Below are positions 11,025-20,575 of a stretch of DNA of 64,000 bases, piece by piece (the first letter of the stretch is position 1; each line of letters starts with the position of its first letter). The position numbers were made by a program, and so were the translations under genes. Origin of the DNA: Photobacterium toruni (GTDB lineage Bacteria > Pseudomonadota > Gammaproteobacteria > Enterobacterales > Vibrionaceae); contig NZ_AP024856.1 of assembly GCF_024529955.1 (NCBI RefSeq), positions 124,001 through 188,000 on the forward strand. Reading direction: 5' to 3'. A model generated the notes under the pieces. It had not been told where the DNA came from and made no database searches. It worked only from the letters and a program-made list of their open reading frames with translations.

Positions 11025-12368
11025 TTAACTCCTAATCGCCCAAAACTGAAGATCAAGATCAGGAAAATCACCTGCCACATGAAACGCAAAACCACTCGAA
11101 TTTATAAACATTTCCCATGCTGTACTGGTCTTATCAAGCTGGAAATATGTGTAGCCAGCATGGTAAGGCAATTGACGCGGAGCAACAGGCAAAGGCGATA
11201 ATGGAACACCAGGTAATTGCAAAGAAATAAGCTCACGAATCTTCTCAACTGATGCAATTTTTGTCTGTTGCATGAATAACTTACGTAAATCATCTTGTGG
11301 CATACGCGCACGGACAGCTAATATAAACTCAGCATCAACAACAAGATTAGTATCTTGAATCGAAGCCACCATAAGACCATATTTACGTTTATGTAACTGA
11401 ATTGAGACTGCACGAGGTTCAAGCACAATACTTAACGCTTGACGCAACATTGACATTACTGTCATAAATGTTTGCTCTGGCATATCATGATCATAACTAG
11501 CAAACTCTGCTGTCATTCTGCTTTCATCAGTAAACGTTGCAAGCTCACCACAAATAGACGTCAATTCTTTATATAACGCTTCTGGATGAACACTACGTAA
11601 GTGCGTAATATGCTGTAATCTAGGTTGAGTGCGATTTAACATTTGTAACAACATAAAATCAGCAACATCGGCAACCCCACCTTGATTCGATAAACCAATA
11701 CGTGATGCAATATTTTTTGCACGCTCTCGCATTAATCCAGCCATTTCACCAATAAAACGCTGCAAGCGAGGTACAACTTTCACATTAAGGTGGCAAGGGA
11801 TGAAATTATCATCCAACATTACACTGCCATCAGGGCGTTTTTCTAAAATACGAGCGATCGCAATAGAAGCATATGCACTACGGTCATCTTTACCCAACAT
11901 TAATCTGATACTCGTCGAACTCACATCGATTAAACAACTATCACCTTGTAAGGACTGAATATCTCGCACTTCTTCGCGCTGAGATTTATAACGTGTTATA
12001 CCAATCGAGTCATTCCAGCTTACTTCAGATAGTGAATCACTACGTAATGGAATAGTTAAGTAAATAATTTGATTCGCAAGTGAACTATCAATTATTTCTA
12101 AGGCATCAGGCAATAAATCTTGCTGAGGAATATTAAATGATGTGCCATCAGGCATAATTCCAGCAGCTCTCTCAATCGCAATACGACCAAAACTTAAATA
12201 TTCTAAATTTAAACTTAATTCTGTTATCCCATATAAATATAAACTAACAGAATTAAGTCTTTCATCAATCACACTTTCAAAATATCGTTGTTGTTGTTGG
12301 AAGTGTTGAGGCTTTATAAATAACCCCTCATTCCATATTACTCGACTTTTAGATGACATATTATTCAA
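11025..12368 (-). CDS. tssK: T6SS baseplate protein TssK (VasE)
   Basis: Baseplate trimer that links the wedge (TssEFG) to the TssL-TssM membrane complex. The 447 residues start with the family pattern VIWNEGLFIKPQHFQQQQ and contain the TssK block LQHITHLRSVHPEALY. The C terminus ends FPDLDLQFWAIRS, typical of the family. The start overlaps the tssJ end by 8 bp, and tssL follows after 5 bp, consistent with coupled translation. Confidence 0.97.
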   Translation of the reverse strand: MNNMSSKSRVIWNEGLFIKPQHFQQQQRYFESVIDERLNSVSLYLYGITELSLNLEYLSFGRIAIERAAGIMPDGTSFNIPQQDLLPDALEIIDSSLANQIIYLTIPLRSDSLSEVSWNDSIGITRYKSQREEVRDIQSLQGDSCLIDVSSTSIRLMLGKDDRSAYASIAIARILEKRPDGSVMLDDNFIPCHLNVKVVPRLQRFIGEMAGLMRERAKNIASRIGLSNQGGVADVADFMLLQMLNRTQPRLQHITHLRSVHPEALYKELTSICGELATFTDESRMTAEFASYDHDMPEQTFMTVMSMLRQALSIVLEPRAVSIQLHKRKYGLMVASIQDTNLVVDAEFILAVRARMPQDDLRKLFMQQTKIASVEKIRELISLQLPGVPLSPLPVAPRQLPYHAGYTYFQLDKTSTAWEMFINSSGFAFHVAGDFPDLDLQFWAIRS

Positions 12369-12843
12369 CCCTATCCAGCATCACTTGATTATCTTTTATA
12401 TAGATAAGTAGATGATAATCTCTACCCAACGTTTTCACTTTTACAGTTTTTTTCCAGTCACTATGATCACTATCCGAAAAAAATGCCATAACGCCGATAT
12501 AACGCGTGTCAGCATCTAATTTTATTTTTTCGATAAACTTAAATTTATTAGGCAACAAAACATAATCATAATCTTCAATATAATTACTTTTTAATGTTGC
12601 TTTATATTTCAAAGCTAATTGATCATAAGATGCCGAATTAAACATTGAATCATCTTCAAGCTCAAAAACTTTTAATTCAATCGGTGATGCTTCTTCATTA
12701 TTATTAATATTTATTGAGTCTGTAGTTACCATACTTATTGTTATCGTACTGGCCTCTAAAGTCGGATCATATTTAGAACTACACCCGATTAACAATAACA
12801 ACCACACATATATCACTACGCGCATCAAAGAAGATATTTTCAC
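12361..12843 (-). CDS. tssJ: T6SS outer-membrane lipoprotein TssJ (VasD)
   Basis: Outer-membrane lipoprotein that anchors TssM from the periplasmic side. The 160 residues begin with a signal sequence ending in the lipobox LLIGC, with the acylated Cys at residue 21. The mature part has the expected small beta-sandwich pattern (SPIELKVFELEDDSMFNSA, then YIGVMAFF). It overlaps tssK by 8 bp and follows the FHA gene after 2 bp. Confidence 0.93.
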   Translation of the reverse strand: MKISSLMRVVIYVWLLLLIGCSSKYDPTLEASTITISMVTTDSININNNEEASPIELKVFELEDDSMFNSASYDQLALKYKATLKSNYIEDYDYVLLPNKFKFIEKIKLDADTRYIGVMAFFSDSDHSDWKKTVKVKTLGRDYHLLIYIKDNQVMLDRVE

Positions 12844-12845
12844 AT

Positions 12846-14240
12846 TTATACCTCCAGCTGTTTCTCTCGCAAGTTCTTGTCATAAGATTGATCGAAAATT
12901 TCCCAAAATAACTTCTCAAAACCGTGTTGACGATTTGATGTTAACTCTTTGTGATAACTCTGGTACATTTCCCAAGCCCATGATTCAGGTGACTGGCTTG
13001 TAACTTGCCCAGGACGACGGTAACGCAAAAAACGCCGCATCAATACTTCAGGTGAAAAAGCTTGTATGATCTGATTGAGGGCATCATTAATCGCAATATG
13101 TACAGCTTCGTTATGATCTTTAACTGTGCGTAAACTTTCTTCAATCGCTGCAGGGGCTGATAAATGTACTACGCTACGCTGGTTATCAAACATTACTTGC
13201 ACTGTTTCGTCATAACTTAACCCTAATCGCAATGGGTTATCTTCAATCGGTTGTAAATTTTTATTCATCACACCATAACGGCTAGTATTCACTTGCTGAT
13301 GAAGTTCAATAAGTCCTTTCACTGCAGCTTGCAGTGACGCTCCCATTTCTTCAGAAAGCATTTGCATTTCAGCAAGGTTTTCACTATTACTAGTCCGTAC
13401 ACCTAATCCACGAAATAATGGACCTGTTAATAAATGATTTTCGTCATTAATTACAGCAGATTGATTATTTGAGTAAGAAAACTCTCGGCTCATTTCTTCT
13501 TCAAGCAAATCCAACGTTTTATCGTCCATTATCTTATCCTTGTTGATATATGTTGCTGCGGTGAGTAACTTTGAATCCTCACTTGGATTCGATTGATATT
13601 TAAAACCACTCAACGAAATAGCTGAAGTTGGATCACTGTCGGTATCTGCCTGTATTGTTCTTTCATGACCAAACCACTGATGTTGAGTATTGATTAATGA
13701 TTGCGTATCTAACTGCGAATGTTGTTGCGTCGATACGGACATTAATGATTCAGTATCTAGATGATGTTTTAATGCATCGAGTGCCATTAGAGGATCATCA
13801 ATAGCAAACTCTTTCTCTTCAACCGTTAAATCTAGCTCTTCACCAAATAAATCAAGATGTTCTGAGTCAGATAACATATGCTCTATATCTTGATCCTTAT
13901 CGCTAAACGAATTATCGATAGAAACACGAATAAGATAAGGGCCAAGGGAAATAACATCGTTTTCATTTAAACGCGCATGCTTATCCCAACCAATAGGCAT
14001 CTTAGCGTCATTGATATAAGTCTGATTAGAAACATCTGTTATACAAAAACACCCATCAATTAACGAGATACGACACTGAGTCGACTCCAGCACACCTTGA
14101 CGATCTTTAAGATACCAATCACTTGATAAACTTGAACCAATTGTTCCACCAGTAGCAATAAATTCTTTTGTTGCAGATAAACCTGGTTCTAAAGACTGCG
14201 TATTAGTGATTTTCAGTTTCAGAAGTTTTTGTTCAGCCAT
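12846..14240 (-). CDS. tagH: T6SS-associated FHA-domain protein (VasC/TagH type)
   Basis: Forkhead-associated phosphothreonine-reader protein of the T6SS operon, likely regulatory or scaffolding. I take the ATG at 14240, giving MAEQKLLKLK. It has an AAAGGA ribosome site about 7 nt upstream and lies clear of the tssG stop; the longer frame from 14273 would overlap tssG by 22 bp. The FHA fold covers about residues 15-100. A long acidic linker follows, and a conserved C-terminal T6SS-FHA domain (about 330-465) carries the LMRRFLRYRR and FEKLFWEIFDQSYDKN motifs. No kinase or phosphatase gene of the PpkA/PppA type is seen in this operon. Confidence 0.92.
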   Translation of the reverse strand: MAEQKLLKLKITNTQSLEPGLSATKEFIATGGTIGSSLSSDWYLKDRQGVLESTQCRISLIDGCFCITDVSNQTYINDAKMPIGWDKHARLNENDVISLGPYLIRVSIDNSFSDKDQDIEHMLSDSEHLDLFGEELDLTVEEKEFAIDDPLMALDALKHHLDTESLMSVSTQQHSQLDTQSLINTQHQWFGHERTIQADTDSDPTSAISLSGFKYQSNPSEDSKLLTAATYINKDKIMDDKTLDLLEEEMSREFSYSNNQSAVINDENHLLTGPLFRGLGVRTSNSENLAEMQMLSEEMGASLQAAVKGLIELHQQVNTSRYGVMNKNLQPIEDNPLRLGLSYDETVQVMFDNQRSVVHLSAPAAIEESLRTVKDHNEAVHIAINDALNQIIQAFSPEVLMRRFLRYRRPGQVTSQSPESWAWEMYQSYHKELTSNRQHGFEKLFWEIFDQSYDKNLREKQLEV

Positions 14241-14251
14241 ACGTTTATCCT

Positions 14252-15277
14252 TTACTGTCGAACTTGGATACAAACTTTACGATCTTTATCGACTTGACCT
14301 AAAAAGGAAGACCACCCTAACGACAGTGTTGAGTCTTTTCCTAATTTTAATAATGGTACTTCGTTTTCTTTGAGCTCTAACTCTAAATCAAACGCCATCT
14401 GTTCACGAAGAATGAATTCGACTAATTTACAAAACGGTTTGTATTCTTTACCTGAAGGCAAAAAATCGTCAAATCGAGTTTGAATCAGCCCTTTAATTTC
14501 AATGACAAATTTGCCAGTACAATCTCGTACTTTTGAACCAATAATCGTACTTTCACCTAACTCACTGTTTGCCATGCCAAGACACATACGCTGATGAGCA
14601 GGGATAACAACACTACGTTCTTCCCACTGCCGAATAGAAACACTATCTAAATCAAAGCAGTGTGCAATAATCCCCGCAACCACTTGAGGGGAGCGACTTC
14701 TACCCGCTAATGTACCAGCATAAGACAGCATTTTTCCCCAATTGATATCCGTTTCACCACGAAGCTCATCATCAGCGAGACCAACAAAAGCAAATAGTTG
14801 CGATGAAAAGCTATCACTGGCATTTTCTTGAAAACGAATGTAATAACGGTATTTACGCCAAATGCGATAAACCAGTGCCAATAATCGATTATTAAAAAAA
14901 TCGAGGAAATGCCGACGTACACCGGTTTCACTCTCAGTAGCTATTTGTTCAAGTAAAAATCCAGGTAAAGGAGATTGCGCGCCATTTAACCCAAAAAAAG
15001 TTGTTTCAAGACAAAAACCACCTTGCTCTAATAACTCTAATTTTGAAATATCACTAGCTGCAAATCCTAAACTCGGATTTGCTTTAAACAATAAACGACA
15101 ATTTGCTTCCCAACCTTCACTATCTGGATCTTGATCAGCTAAACGTTGTAATAACTCAACCAATTGATAAAAGTCATAGGATCGTACTTGTTGTTGTAAT
15201 ATATTCACTTTTTCTGATGTACAATGAATATTATCAAGTGTTAAATCAAAGGCTGTAGACCCACTTGCGTTCCCCAT
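14252..15277 (-). CDS. tssG: T6SS baseplate wedge protein TssG (VasB)
   Basis: Baseplate wedge subunit that forms a complex with TssE, TssF and TssK. The 341 residues contain family landmarks: SYDFYQLVELLQRL near the N terminus, LEQGGFCLETTFFGLNGAQSP before residue 110, and a FNNRLLALVYRIWRKYRY block. The gene begins inside the 3' end of tssF (37-bp overlap), with an AGGA-type ribosome site upstream of the ATG. A shorter start would lose little, since the first residues (GNASGSTAF) are not conserved. Confidence 0.95.
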   Translation of the reverse strand: MGNASGSTAFDLTLDNIHCTSEKVNILQQQVRSYDFYQLVELLQRLADQDPDSEGWEANCRLLFKANPSLGFAASDISKLELLEQGGFCLETTFFGLNGAQSPLPGFLLEQIATESETGVRRHFLDFFNNRLLALVYRIWRKYRYYIRFQENASDSFSSQLFAFVGLADDELRGETDINWGKMLSYAGTLAGRSRSPQVVAGIIAHCFDLDSVSIRQWEERSVVIPAHQRMCLGMANSELGESTIIGSKVRDCTGKFVIEIKGLIQTRFDDFLPSGKEYKPFCKLVEFILREQMAFDLELELKENEVPLLKLGKDSTLSLGWSSFLGQVDKDRKVCIQVRQ

Positions 15278-17013
15278 GAATACTGTTCCTGATTCACACT
15301 ATTAATCACAATAAGCTCATGAAATGAATTTATGCTGGCATACAAGGAGAAAAATCGGCTCAATACACTACCAAATAAATACAAGTCACCTTCAGAACTG
15401 AAAGCCTCTTGATTAAGTTCTAACTTAGACTGTAAGCCCCTAACTGGTAATCCTTTAATAATTCTCTCTACTGGTTTAGAGGTTATTTTTACAATTCCAT
15501 CAAGACGCTGTTTTGCAACACGCTCAGCCTGTCGATCAACAAGTGCTCTAAAATCATATGCTCGTAACACTGTATACAATGCATCTTTCGATAATAATGA
15601 AAGATAATTAAGCGATAAATTAGAAATTAACGTCCACAATAAACTACCATCTAAAGTAGGTCTTAATGGTTGCGTCGGCTCCGTAATATTAGAAAAGGTC
15701 GCAAACGATGGTGAACTATTGGTCGGAACACAAATATCACCTAAACCTAATTCCAATGGTAACTGCCTGTTAGTACAAGTGAGTTGTAATGAGATAGCCT
15801 CACTAAAACCGATAGCTTGAGTCTCATCACCACGTACAAACGAAATATAATGATCAAAGCCATCATTACGCATACTATCTTTAACTCTGGCACGATAATA
15901 AAGAGCTAAACGATGACGTGAACGCTCAATTTCATGCTGGAAACTTTCAAAAGCGGTATAAACCCGTTTTTGCCCTCGTGCACGCGACTCGTCTACCTCT
16001 TGTCTGCCTTGGACATGGTCAATACTAAATATCTCAAAATGTGTTGGAAAACGACTTGATGGCATGATCTTATATTCAGAACGCTTTCCAGTGAGATCTA
16101 TAGGATCAGCATCATGAGAAAATAAATTAATAACGGGCGTGCAAAACAATTTAAAACATTCCTCACGAATGCGAACATCCGCTGGCAATGTCTTTGAAAA
16201 TACAAATCGAAGATGAAACACTTGTCCCATATTCGGTGTAATAAAACGATCAATATTTTCCACATCACCAAATAAAAACACATCTGGAAAAGTTAAGTAT
16301 TCTTGTAAAATTCGATAACCTTCATACACATTCTTTGGATATGGCATCACAGCATCAGCACTATCAAAACCACGACTTCTAAAGTGTGATGCTGGAATAG
16401 AGAACTGCTTATCATCACAAATCAATTCAATATGTGCTAAATAATGATTCAGCCATAAATAAAGCATCTGCGCACTGTAATGCTGACCACCAAGAAAAAA
16501 CTGTAATGTCTTCAGATTAATATCAGCTAAACCTTGCTCACCTAATACATCTAACTGTAAATCAATAATCGACGATTCACGGCTATGTATTGTAGTAACA
16601 TTAGTGAGTTTTAATGGATAAATATCTATATCCCGACAAGTTTTAAATTGGCACACAGTATCAAGCACAGCTTCACTATCAACATCAGTATTTGCTTTAA
16701 TTATTTGACGAACACTGATCGCTTTTTCGATTGGCGAAAATTGAACAATACTAAAGCTTGGCACCGGGCGTAAATAATTAGGCCATAACATATTAATGAT
16801 AGAGTGCGTTAACTCCGGAAATTCATCCTCGACCTTTTCCCGTAAACGAGCAGTTAAAAAAGCAAATCCTTCTAATAATCGTTCAACATCAGGATCTGTA
16901 TTTCGCCCTTGCAAAAAACGGGATAGCTGTGGGTGAACTTCTGTAAAAGCAGCCCCTTGCTCTTTTAAAAAAGCCAGTTCATCTCTAAAGTATTTTTCTT
17001 GTGACAAAGTCAA
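15241..17013 (-). CDS. tssF: T6SS baseplate wedge protein TssF (VasA)
   Basis: Largest baseplate wedge subunit. The 590 residues start with the signature YFRDELAFLKEQGAAFTEVH and contain GRNTDPDVERLLEGFAFLTA and LRPVPSFSIVQFSP, all strongly conserved in TssF. The N terminus overlaps the tssE stop by 4 bp and the C terminus overlaps tssG by 37 bp, so the three wedge genes look translationally linked. No disruption was seen. Confidence 0.97.
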   Translation of the reverse strand: MTLSQEKYFRDELAFLKEQGAAFTEVHPQLSRFLQGRNTDPDVERLLEGFAFLTARLREKVEDEFPELTHSIINMLWPNYLRPVPSFSIVQFSPIEKAISVRQIIKANTDVDSEAVLDTVCQFKTCRDIDIYPLKLTNVTTIHSRESSIIDLQLDVLGEQGLADINLKTLQFFLGGQHYSAQMLYLWLNHYLAHIELICDDKQFSIPASHFRSRGFDSADAVMPYPKNVYEGYRILQEYLTFPDVFLFGDVENIDRFITPNMGQVFHLRFVFSKTLPADVRIREECFKLFCTPVINLFSHDADPIDLTGKRSEYKIMPSSRFPTHFEIFSIDHVQGRQEVDESRARGQKRVYTAFESFQHEIERSRHRLALYYRARVKDSMRNDGFDHYISFVRGDETQAIGFSEAISLQLTCTNRQLPLELGLGDICVPTNSSPSFATFSNITEPTQPLRPTLDGSLLWTLISNLSLNYLSLLSKDALYTVLRAYDFRALVDRQAERVAKQRLDGIVKITSKPVERIIKGLPVRGLQSKLELNQEAFSSEGDLYLFGSVLSRFFSLYASINSFHELIVINSVNQEQYSWGTQVGLQPLI

Positions 17014-17447
17014 ATTACTCGGTATTTACGACTGTTATCCAATAGCAAATCAATACGTACTGATTCATGCAGTGCACTAGAATTGATGCATGCTGTTATA
17101 TGAAAAAAAATATTTAACGGACTTCCATCATCTGGCATATATCGAATATCAATCTGTTTTAATCGCGGCTCATAACACTCAAGACAGCGCCGAATGGCTA
17201 ATTTAATCTGTAAAGCCAAATCATGAGTTCCCAATGTTGCATCATTAAAATCAATCAAACCTAATTGTGGCGCACTCATTGCTTCACCAAGTCGGCTATT
17301 AAGCAATTGCGCCACATTTCTTTTAATTGAGTCCAATATTTGCTTCGTATCAGGAGCTGTCGTCATTGTTATCTGAGGTGAATCAGTCTCTAATCGTTCA
17401 AAGAGACTGACACCATAAGCCCTATCTGCTAGCTCAATATAGGACAT
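17010..17447 (-). CDS. tssE: T6SS baseplate protein TssE (gp25-like)
   Basis: Phage gp25-like baseplate component thought to start sheath polymerisation. The 145 residues include SLFERLE near the N terminus, an IKRNVAQLLNSRLGEAMSAP block and a C-terminal gp25 beta region (YEPRLKQIDIRYMPDD). It sits 4 bp after tssC and overlaps tssF by 4 bp. Confidence 0.95.
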   Translation of the reverse strand: MSYIELADRAYGVSLFERLETDSPQITMTTAPDTKQILDSIKRNVAQLLNSRLGEAMSAPQLGLIDFNDATLGTHDLALQIKLAIRRCLECYEPRLKQIDIRYMPDDGSPLNIFFHITACINSSALHESVRIDLLLDNSRKYRVI

Positions 17448-17451
17448 TAAA

Positions 17452-18924
17452 TTATGCCTGATCTAAACGACCAACTAGCGATAACTCAAAATTTGCACCC
17501 ATATATTTAAAGTGAGGGCGTACAGATAACGCAACTTGATACCAACCTGGATCGCCTTCAACATCGAGTACTTCAATTTTTGCAGCACGTAATGGACGAC
17601 GACTACGAACATCTGCTGGCGGATTTTCTTGATCAGCAACAAACTGCTTAATCCAAGCATTCAATTCACGTTCAAGATCTTGACGCTCTTTCCAAGAACC
17701 AATTTGCTCACGTTGCAACACTTTAACATAATGTGCTAAGCGGTTAATGATCATCATATAAGGTAGTTGAGTACCTAACTTAAAGTTCATTTCTGCTTCG
17801 CGTCCCTCTTTTGTATTAGGGAACACCTTCGGTTTTTGAATCGAATTAGCAGAGAAAAATGCAGCATTATCACTACCCTTACGCATAGTTAATGCAATAA
17901 AGCCTTCCTCCGCTAGTTCAAACTCTTTACGATCCGTGATCAAAACCTCTGTTGGGATCTTAGCTTGCAATTCACCCAAAGATTCAAATAAGTGCACAGG
18001 AAGATCTTCAACTGCACCACCACTTTGAGGACCAATTATATTTGGACACCAACGATACCGTGCAAAGCTATCTGTTAAGCGTGAAGCTAATGCAAATGAT
18101 GTATTACCCCATAAATAATTATCATGGGAATCACTAACATTTTCACGGTAGTTAAATGTTTTTACCGGATTTTCATTAGGATCATACGGTGTACGTAGCA
18201 AGAAACGAGGTGCAGTTAGAGCTAGATAACGAGCATCATCAGACTCGCGCAATTGGCGCCATTTAATATAACGAGGGCTATCAAATGTTGCTTTTAAGTC
18301 TTTAATATTTGGTAACTCTTCAAAAGATTCGATACCAAAAAACTCAGGTGCAACACCTGAAATAAAAGGGGCATGAGCCATTGCACCAACAGCACCGACA
18401 TACTGCAATAATTTCATATCTGGCGATGATGGAGTAAAAGCATAGTTACCAATGATCGCACCAACAGGTTCACCGCCAAATTGACCATAACCAGAAGAAT
18501 ATACATGCTTATATAAACCAGATTGAGCAGTTTCTGGCGCAAACTCAAAATCGTCTAATAATTCTTCTTTAGTTACATTTAACAATTCGATCTTATTGTT
18601 CTCACGGAAATCAGTGCGATCAACTAGCATCTTGACGCCACGCCATGCTGATTCAATTGCCTGAACTGAATCGTTATGCAGAATCTCATCCATTTGATCA
18701 CTGATTTTACTATCAAGCTCAACGAGCATTTGATCAACAAGTGCTTTATTAACTTGATCTACACCATGCTCACTACCTAATAGATTTTCTATAAAAGCAG
18801 CAACACCTTTTTTTGCAATATCGTAACCATCATCACTCGGTACCATACGAGTTTGAAGCATAATTTCATCAAGTAAACTACCTTGGGTTGCACTTGACGA
18901 TTCAACAGCTTTTTGTACAGACAT
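17452..18924 (-). CDS. tssC: T6SS contractile sheath large subunit TssC (VipB)
   Basis: Large sheath subunit that forms the contractile outer tube with TssB. The 490 residues match VipB, including the block ESAWRGVKMLVDRTDF near residue 90, GEPVGAIIGNYAF, and the C-terminal PGWYQVALSVRPHFKYMG. It is preceded by tssB with a 38-bp gap and followed by tssE after 4 bp. Confidence 0.98.
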   Translation of the reverse strand: MSVQKAVESSSATQGSLLDEIMLQTRMVPSDDGYDIAKKGVAAFIENLLGSEHGVDQVNKALVDQMLVELDSKISDQMDEILHNDSVQAIESAWRGVKMLVDRTDFRENNKIELLNVTKEELLDDFEFAPETAQSGLYKHVYSSGYGQFGGEPVGAIIGNYAFTPSSPDMKLLQYVGAVGAMAHAPFISGVAPEFFGIESFEELPNIKDLKATFDSPRYIKWRQLRESDDARYLALTAPRFLLRTPYDPNENPVKTFNYRENVSDSHDNYLWGNTSFALASRLTDSFARYRWCPNIIGPQSGGAVEDLPVHLFESLGELQAKIPTEVLITDRKEFELAEEGFIALTMRKGSDNAAFFSANSIQKPKVFPNTKEGREAEMNFKLGTQLPYMMIINRLAHYVKVLQREQIGSWKERQDLERELNAWIKQFVADQENPPADVRSRRPLRAAKIEVLDVEGDPGWYQVALSVRPHFKYMGANFELSLVGRLDQA

Positions 18925-18962
18925 TTATTGGTCCTTTAGAAGAATTTCACCTACAGAAATGA

Positions 18963-19460
18963 TTATTTTTCTGCTTCGCCACTAACAAGTTGCAGCTCAC
19001 TTAATAACATTTCACGAGACTCTTGAGACTCAATAAGTTCTTGAAGACGAGAGCGAAATGCTGGGATATTTCCAAGTGGACCTTTTAATGCAACCAACGC
19101 TTCTCTTAACTCAATTAGTTTTTTTAGTTCAGGGACTTGCTGACTTATTGCATCAGGAGAAAAATCATCTAATCCTTTAATAGAAAGCGAAATAGATAAA
19201 TCAGAATCAACATCAGATAATTTATTTTTAACTGATGTCGTCAGCATTAAATTACTTTCACGCATGACTGATTCGAAATTATTTTTATCAATTGAAACAG
19301 CTTTACGATCTTCAATCGCGGTATCTTCAGCATGCCCTTTGAATTCACCAAGAACTAGCGTTTTTAATGGTAATTCTGTTTCTGATTGCACATCACCACT
19401 ATGAGGAACATATTTAATATTAATACGTTCTTTTGGTGCTACGCTGCCTTCTTTCGACAT
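18963..19460 (-). CDS. tssB: T6SS contractile sheath small subunit TssB (VipA)
   Basis: Small sheath subunit and first gene of the structural operon. The 165 residues begin MSKEGSVAPKERINIKY and include LPLKTLVLGEF and an LTTSVKNKLS...SISLSIKGLDDFSPD block typical of VipA. The C-terminal helix (about 110-165) includes the region that ClpV-recognised sheath exposes. A candidate -24/-12 element lies 50 bp upstream at 19513-19527, and the gene is divergent from paar across a 470-bp regulatory region. Confidence 0.97.
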   Translation of the reverse strand: MSKEGSVAPKERINIKYVPHSGDVQSETELPLKTLVLGEFKGHAEDTAIEDRKAVSIDKNNFESVMRESNLMLTTSVKNKLSDVDSDLSISLSIKGLDDFSPDAISQQVPELKKLIELREALVALKGPLGNIPAFRSRLQELIESQESREMLLSELQLVSGEAEK

Positions 19461-19512
19461 ATCTTTTCCCTGTTATATTTGTTTTTTAGATTAAAATTGG
19501 CCATTTTAAAGC

Positions 19513-19527
19513 GCATGATAATAGCCT
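19513..19527 (-). promoter_or_regulatory. Candidate sigma-54 promoter of the tssB operon
   Basis: On the minus strand the sequence reads AGGCTATTATCATGC, giving GG and GC separated by the required 10 bp and ATGC at -12. The -24 box is weak (AGGCTA against TGGCAC). Its position would leave a 5' leader of about 40 nt before tssB. VasH in the same operon would then autoregulate it. Weaker than the two hcp promoters. Confidence 0.35.
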
Positions 19528-19864
19528 TAAGTTGCATAAGGATTGAGGCAAATTAAACATCTAAAAAAATAATCATTCAAGAACAAATTTGATCAAGAAA
19601 ATTTAAAGAGAATAAGTATAAAAAAACAACACCAAAAAATTTTATATAAATATTATTATATTACAACCAGTTACATGAAATGCTTTATAAGCATGTAATT
19701 GCAATTACAACACATTAAAAAACAACCAACAATATGATTTTAAACAATTAAATCAAATAATGCGGTTTTTATGATCAATTCAATAAAAAAAAATTATTTA
19801 TACTAAAAAAAAAACTTATATTACAAGATGGAATTGTATTATCTAAATAGTAAATTATTTATTA

Positions 19865-19878
19865 GGCAAATTGTTGCC
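19865..19878 (+). promoter_or_regulatory. GCAA-N4-TTGC palindrome upstream of the PAAR gene
   Basis: GGCAAATTGTTGCC is a 5-bp perfect inverted repeat around four bases, about 55 bp before the paar start. The same GCAA-N4-TTGC core occurs three times before each hcp gene and once before the HNH toxin gene, so it is a candidate VasH binding site. No -24/-12 element with correct spacing was found between it and paar. Confidence 0.45.
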
Positions 19879-19932
19879 CCAATTTTTAACGTGCTACGCT
19901 AATTAGATTTATTACTCTGGAGCAATAATTAA

Positions 19933-20286
19933 ATGAATGATGTCATCACACTCGGCAGTCCAACATCAACAAAAGGTACTGTGGTATCAGGTCACTCAAA
20001 TGTCATGATTAATGGGCAACCTGTTGCATTAGTTGGCGATATTGCAACCTGCCCATGTGGTAGCAAAAGTTGCAGTGGTCAAGGTCCAATCGTGGCTCAA
20101 TCACCACGAGCTGCCAATGTTAATGGGGTAAATTTTGCACGTGCAGGAGATCTTGTGAATACGGGATGCGGGATCTGTTTTCTTAAGCCAAGCTTGCATA
20201 TTGTCAGTCTCAGTACTAACACAACAAAACCTACCAATATGGGAAATGGCATCAATATAGGCAATAACATTTATATTAATGGGTAA
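19933..20286 (+). CDS. PAAR-repeat T6SS spike tip protein
   Basis: PAAR protein that sharpens the VgrG spike and carries effectors. The 117 residues contain the PAAR pattern: SPTSTKGTVVSGHSNVMING, then PVALVGDIATCPC, then the AANVNGVNFARAGDLVNTGCG repeat. His and Cys residues (H21, C39, C41, and the C-terminal Cys pair) can bind the tip metal ion. The C-terminal tail is short and Asn/Gly-rich with no toxin domain, so it is a stand-alone tip that could serve both VgrG proteins. It has its own upstream region and is separated from hcp by 289 bp. A weak hairpin at 20291-20312 follows the stop. Confidence 0.93.
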   Translation: MNDVITLGSPTSTKGTVVSGHSNVMINGQPVALVGDIATCPCGSKSCSGQGPIVAQSPRAANVNGVNFARAGDLVNTGCGICFLKPSLHIVSLSTNTTKPTNMGNGINIGNNIYING

Positions 20287-20378
20287 ATTATATACCGTTA
20301 TCATCGGGTATAAATTTCCCAAAGCAGCACTATCAATAATTTTCTACAACTTGACAATATTCAATACATTTACAACGA

Positions 20379-20431
20379 GCAATAAGTCGCCTGACGAGCA
20401 AGTTATTGCCCGATCTTAAGTAATAATTTGC
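20379..20431 (+). promoter_or_regulatory. Three-site palindrome cluster upstream of hcp copy 1 (candidate VasH enhancer)
   Basis: Three GCAA-N4-TTGC-like sites lie at 20379-20390 (GCAATAAGTCGC, one mismatch), 20398-20409 (GCAAGTTATTGC, perfect) and 20420-20431 (GTAATAATTTGC, one mismatch). Centre spacing is 19 and 22 bp, about two helical turns, so the sites face one side of the DNA. The cluster ends about 73 bp upstream of the -24 box at 20504, a normal distance for a sigma-54 enhancer. The same three-site layout precedes hcp copy 2. Confidence 0.6.
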
Positions 20432-20503
20432 TCAACTTAATAAAAACCTATCACCACCCAAACTTAATTATTTAAAAACAATTAGTTACAAATAAGATAA
20501 AGT

Positions 20504-20518
20504 TGGCACAGATAATGC
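20504..20518 (+). promoter_or_regulatory. Sigma-54 (-24/-12) promoter of hcp copy 1
   Basis: TGGCACAGATAATGC fits the TGGCAC-N5-TTGC consensus with one mismatch, and GG and GC have the required 10-bp gap. It lies 58 bp before the hcp ATG, predicting a leader of about 45 nt. Confidence 0.8.
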
Positions 20519-20575
20519 TATTCGTAACTACCAAATATTCAAACTCATTTTTAATTCAGTATTAAGGACATTACC

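Larger units (their letters stand above)
19461..19932. other. Divergent regulatory region between tssB and the PAAR gene
   Basis: A 472-bp very AT-rich gap with no convincing gene. It holds a candidate sigma-54 promoter for tssB (19513-19527), two adjacent perfect palindromes (ATGCTTTATAAGCAT at 19680-19694 and GTAATTGCAATTAC at 19695-19708), and a GCAA-N4-TTGC site (19866-19877) ahead of paar. The A/T runs are of the kind silenced by H-NS in vibrios; that is inference. A plus-strand GG-N10-GC pair at 19498-19512 overlaps the tssB promoter candidate, so the -24/-12 call is not unique. Confidence 0.6.

Noticed and set aside
19861..19880. Possible sigma-54 promoter before paar (AGGCAAATTGTTGC)
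   Set aside because: GG and GC are separated by 9 bp instead of 10, so spacing is wrong. The sequence is a palindrome and fits the GCAA-N4-TTGC motif better.
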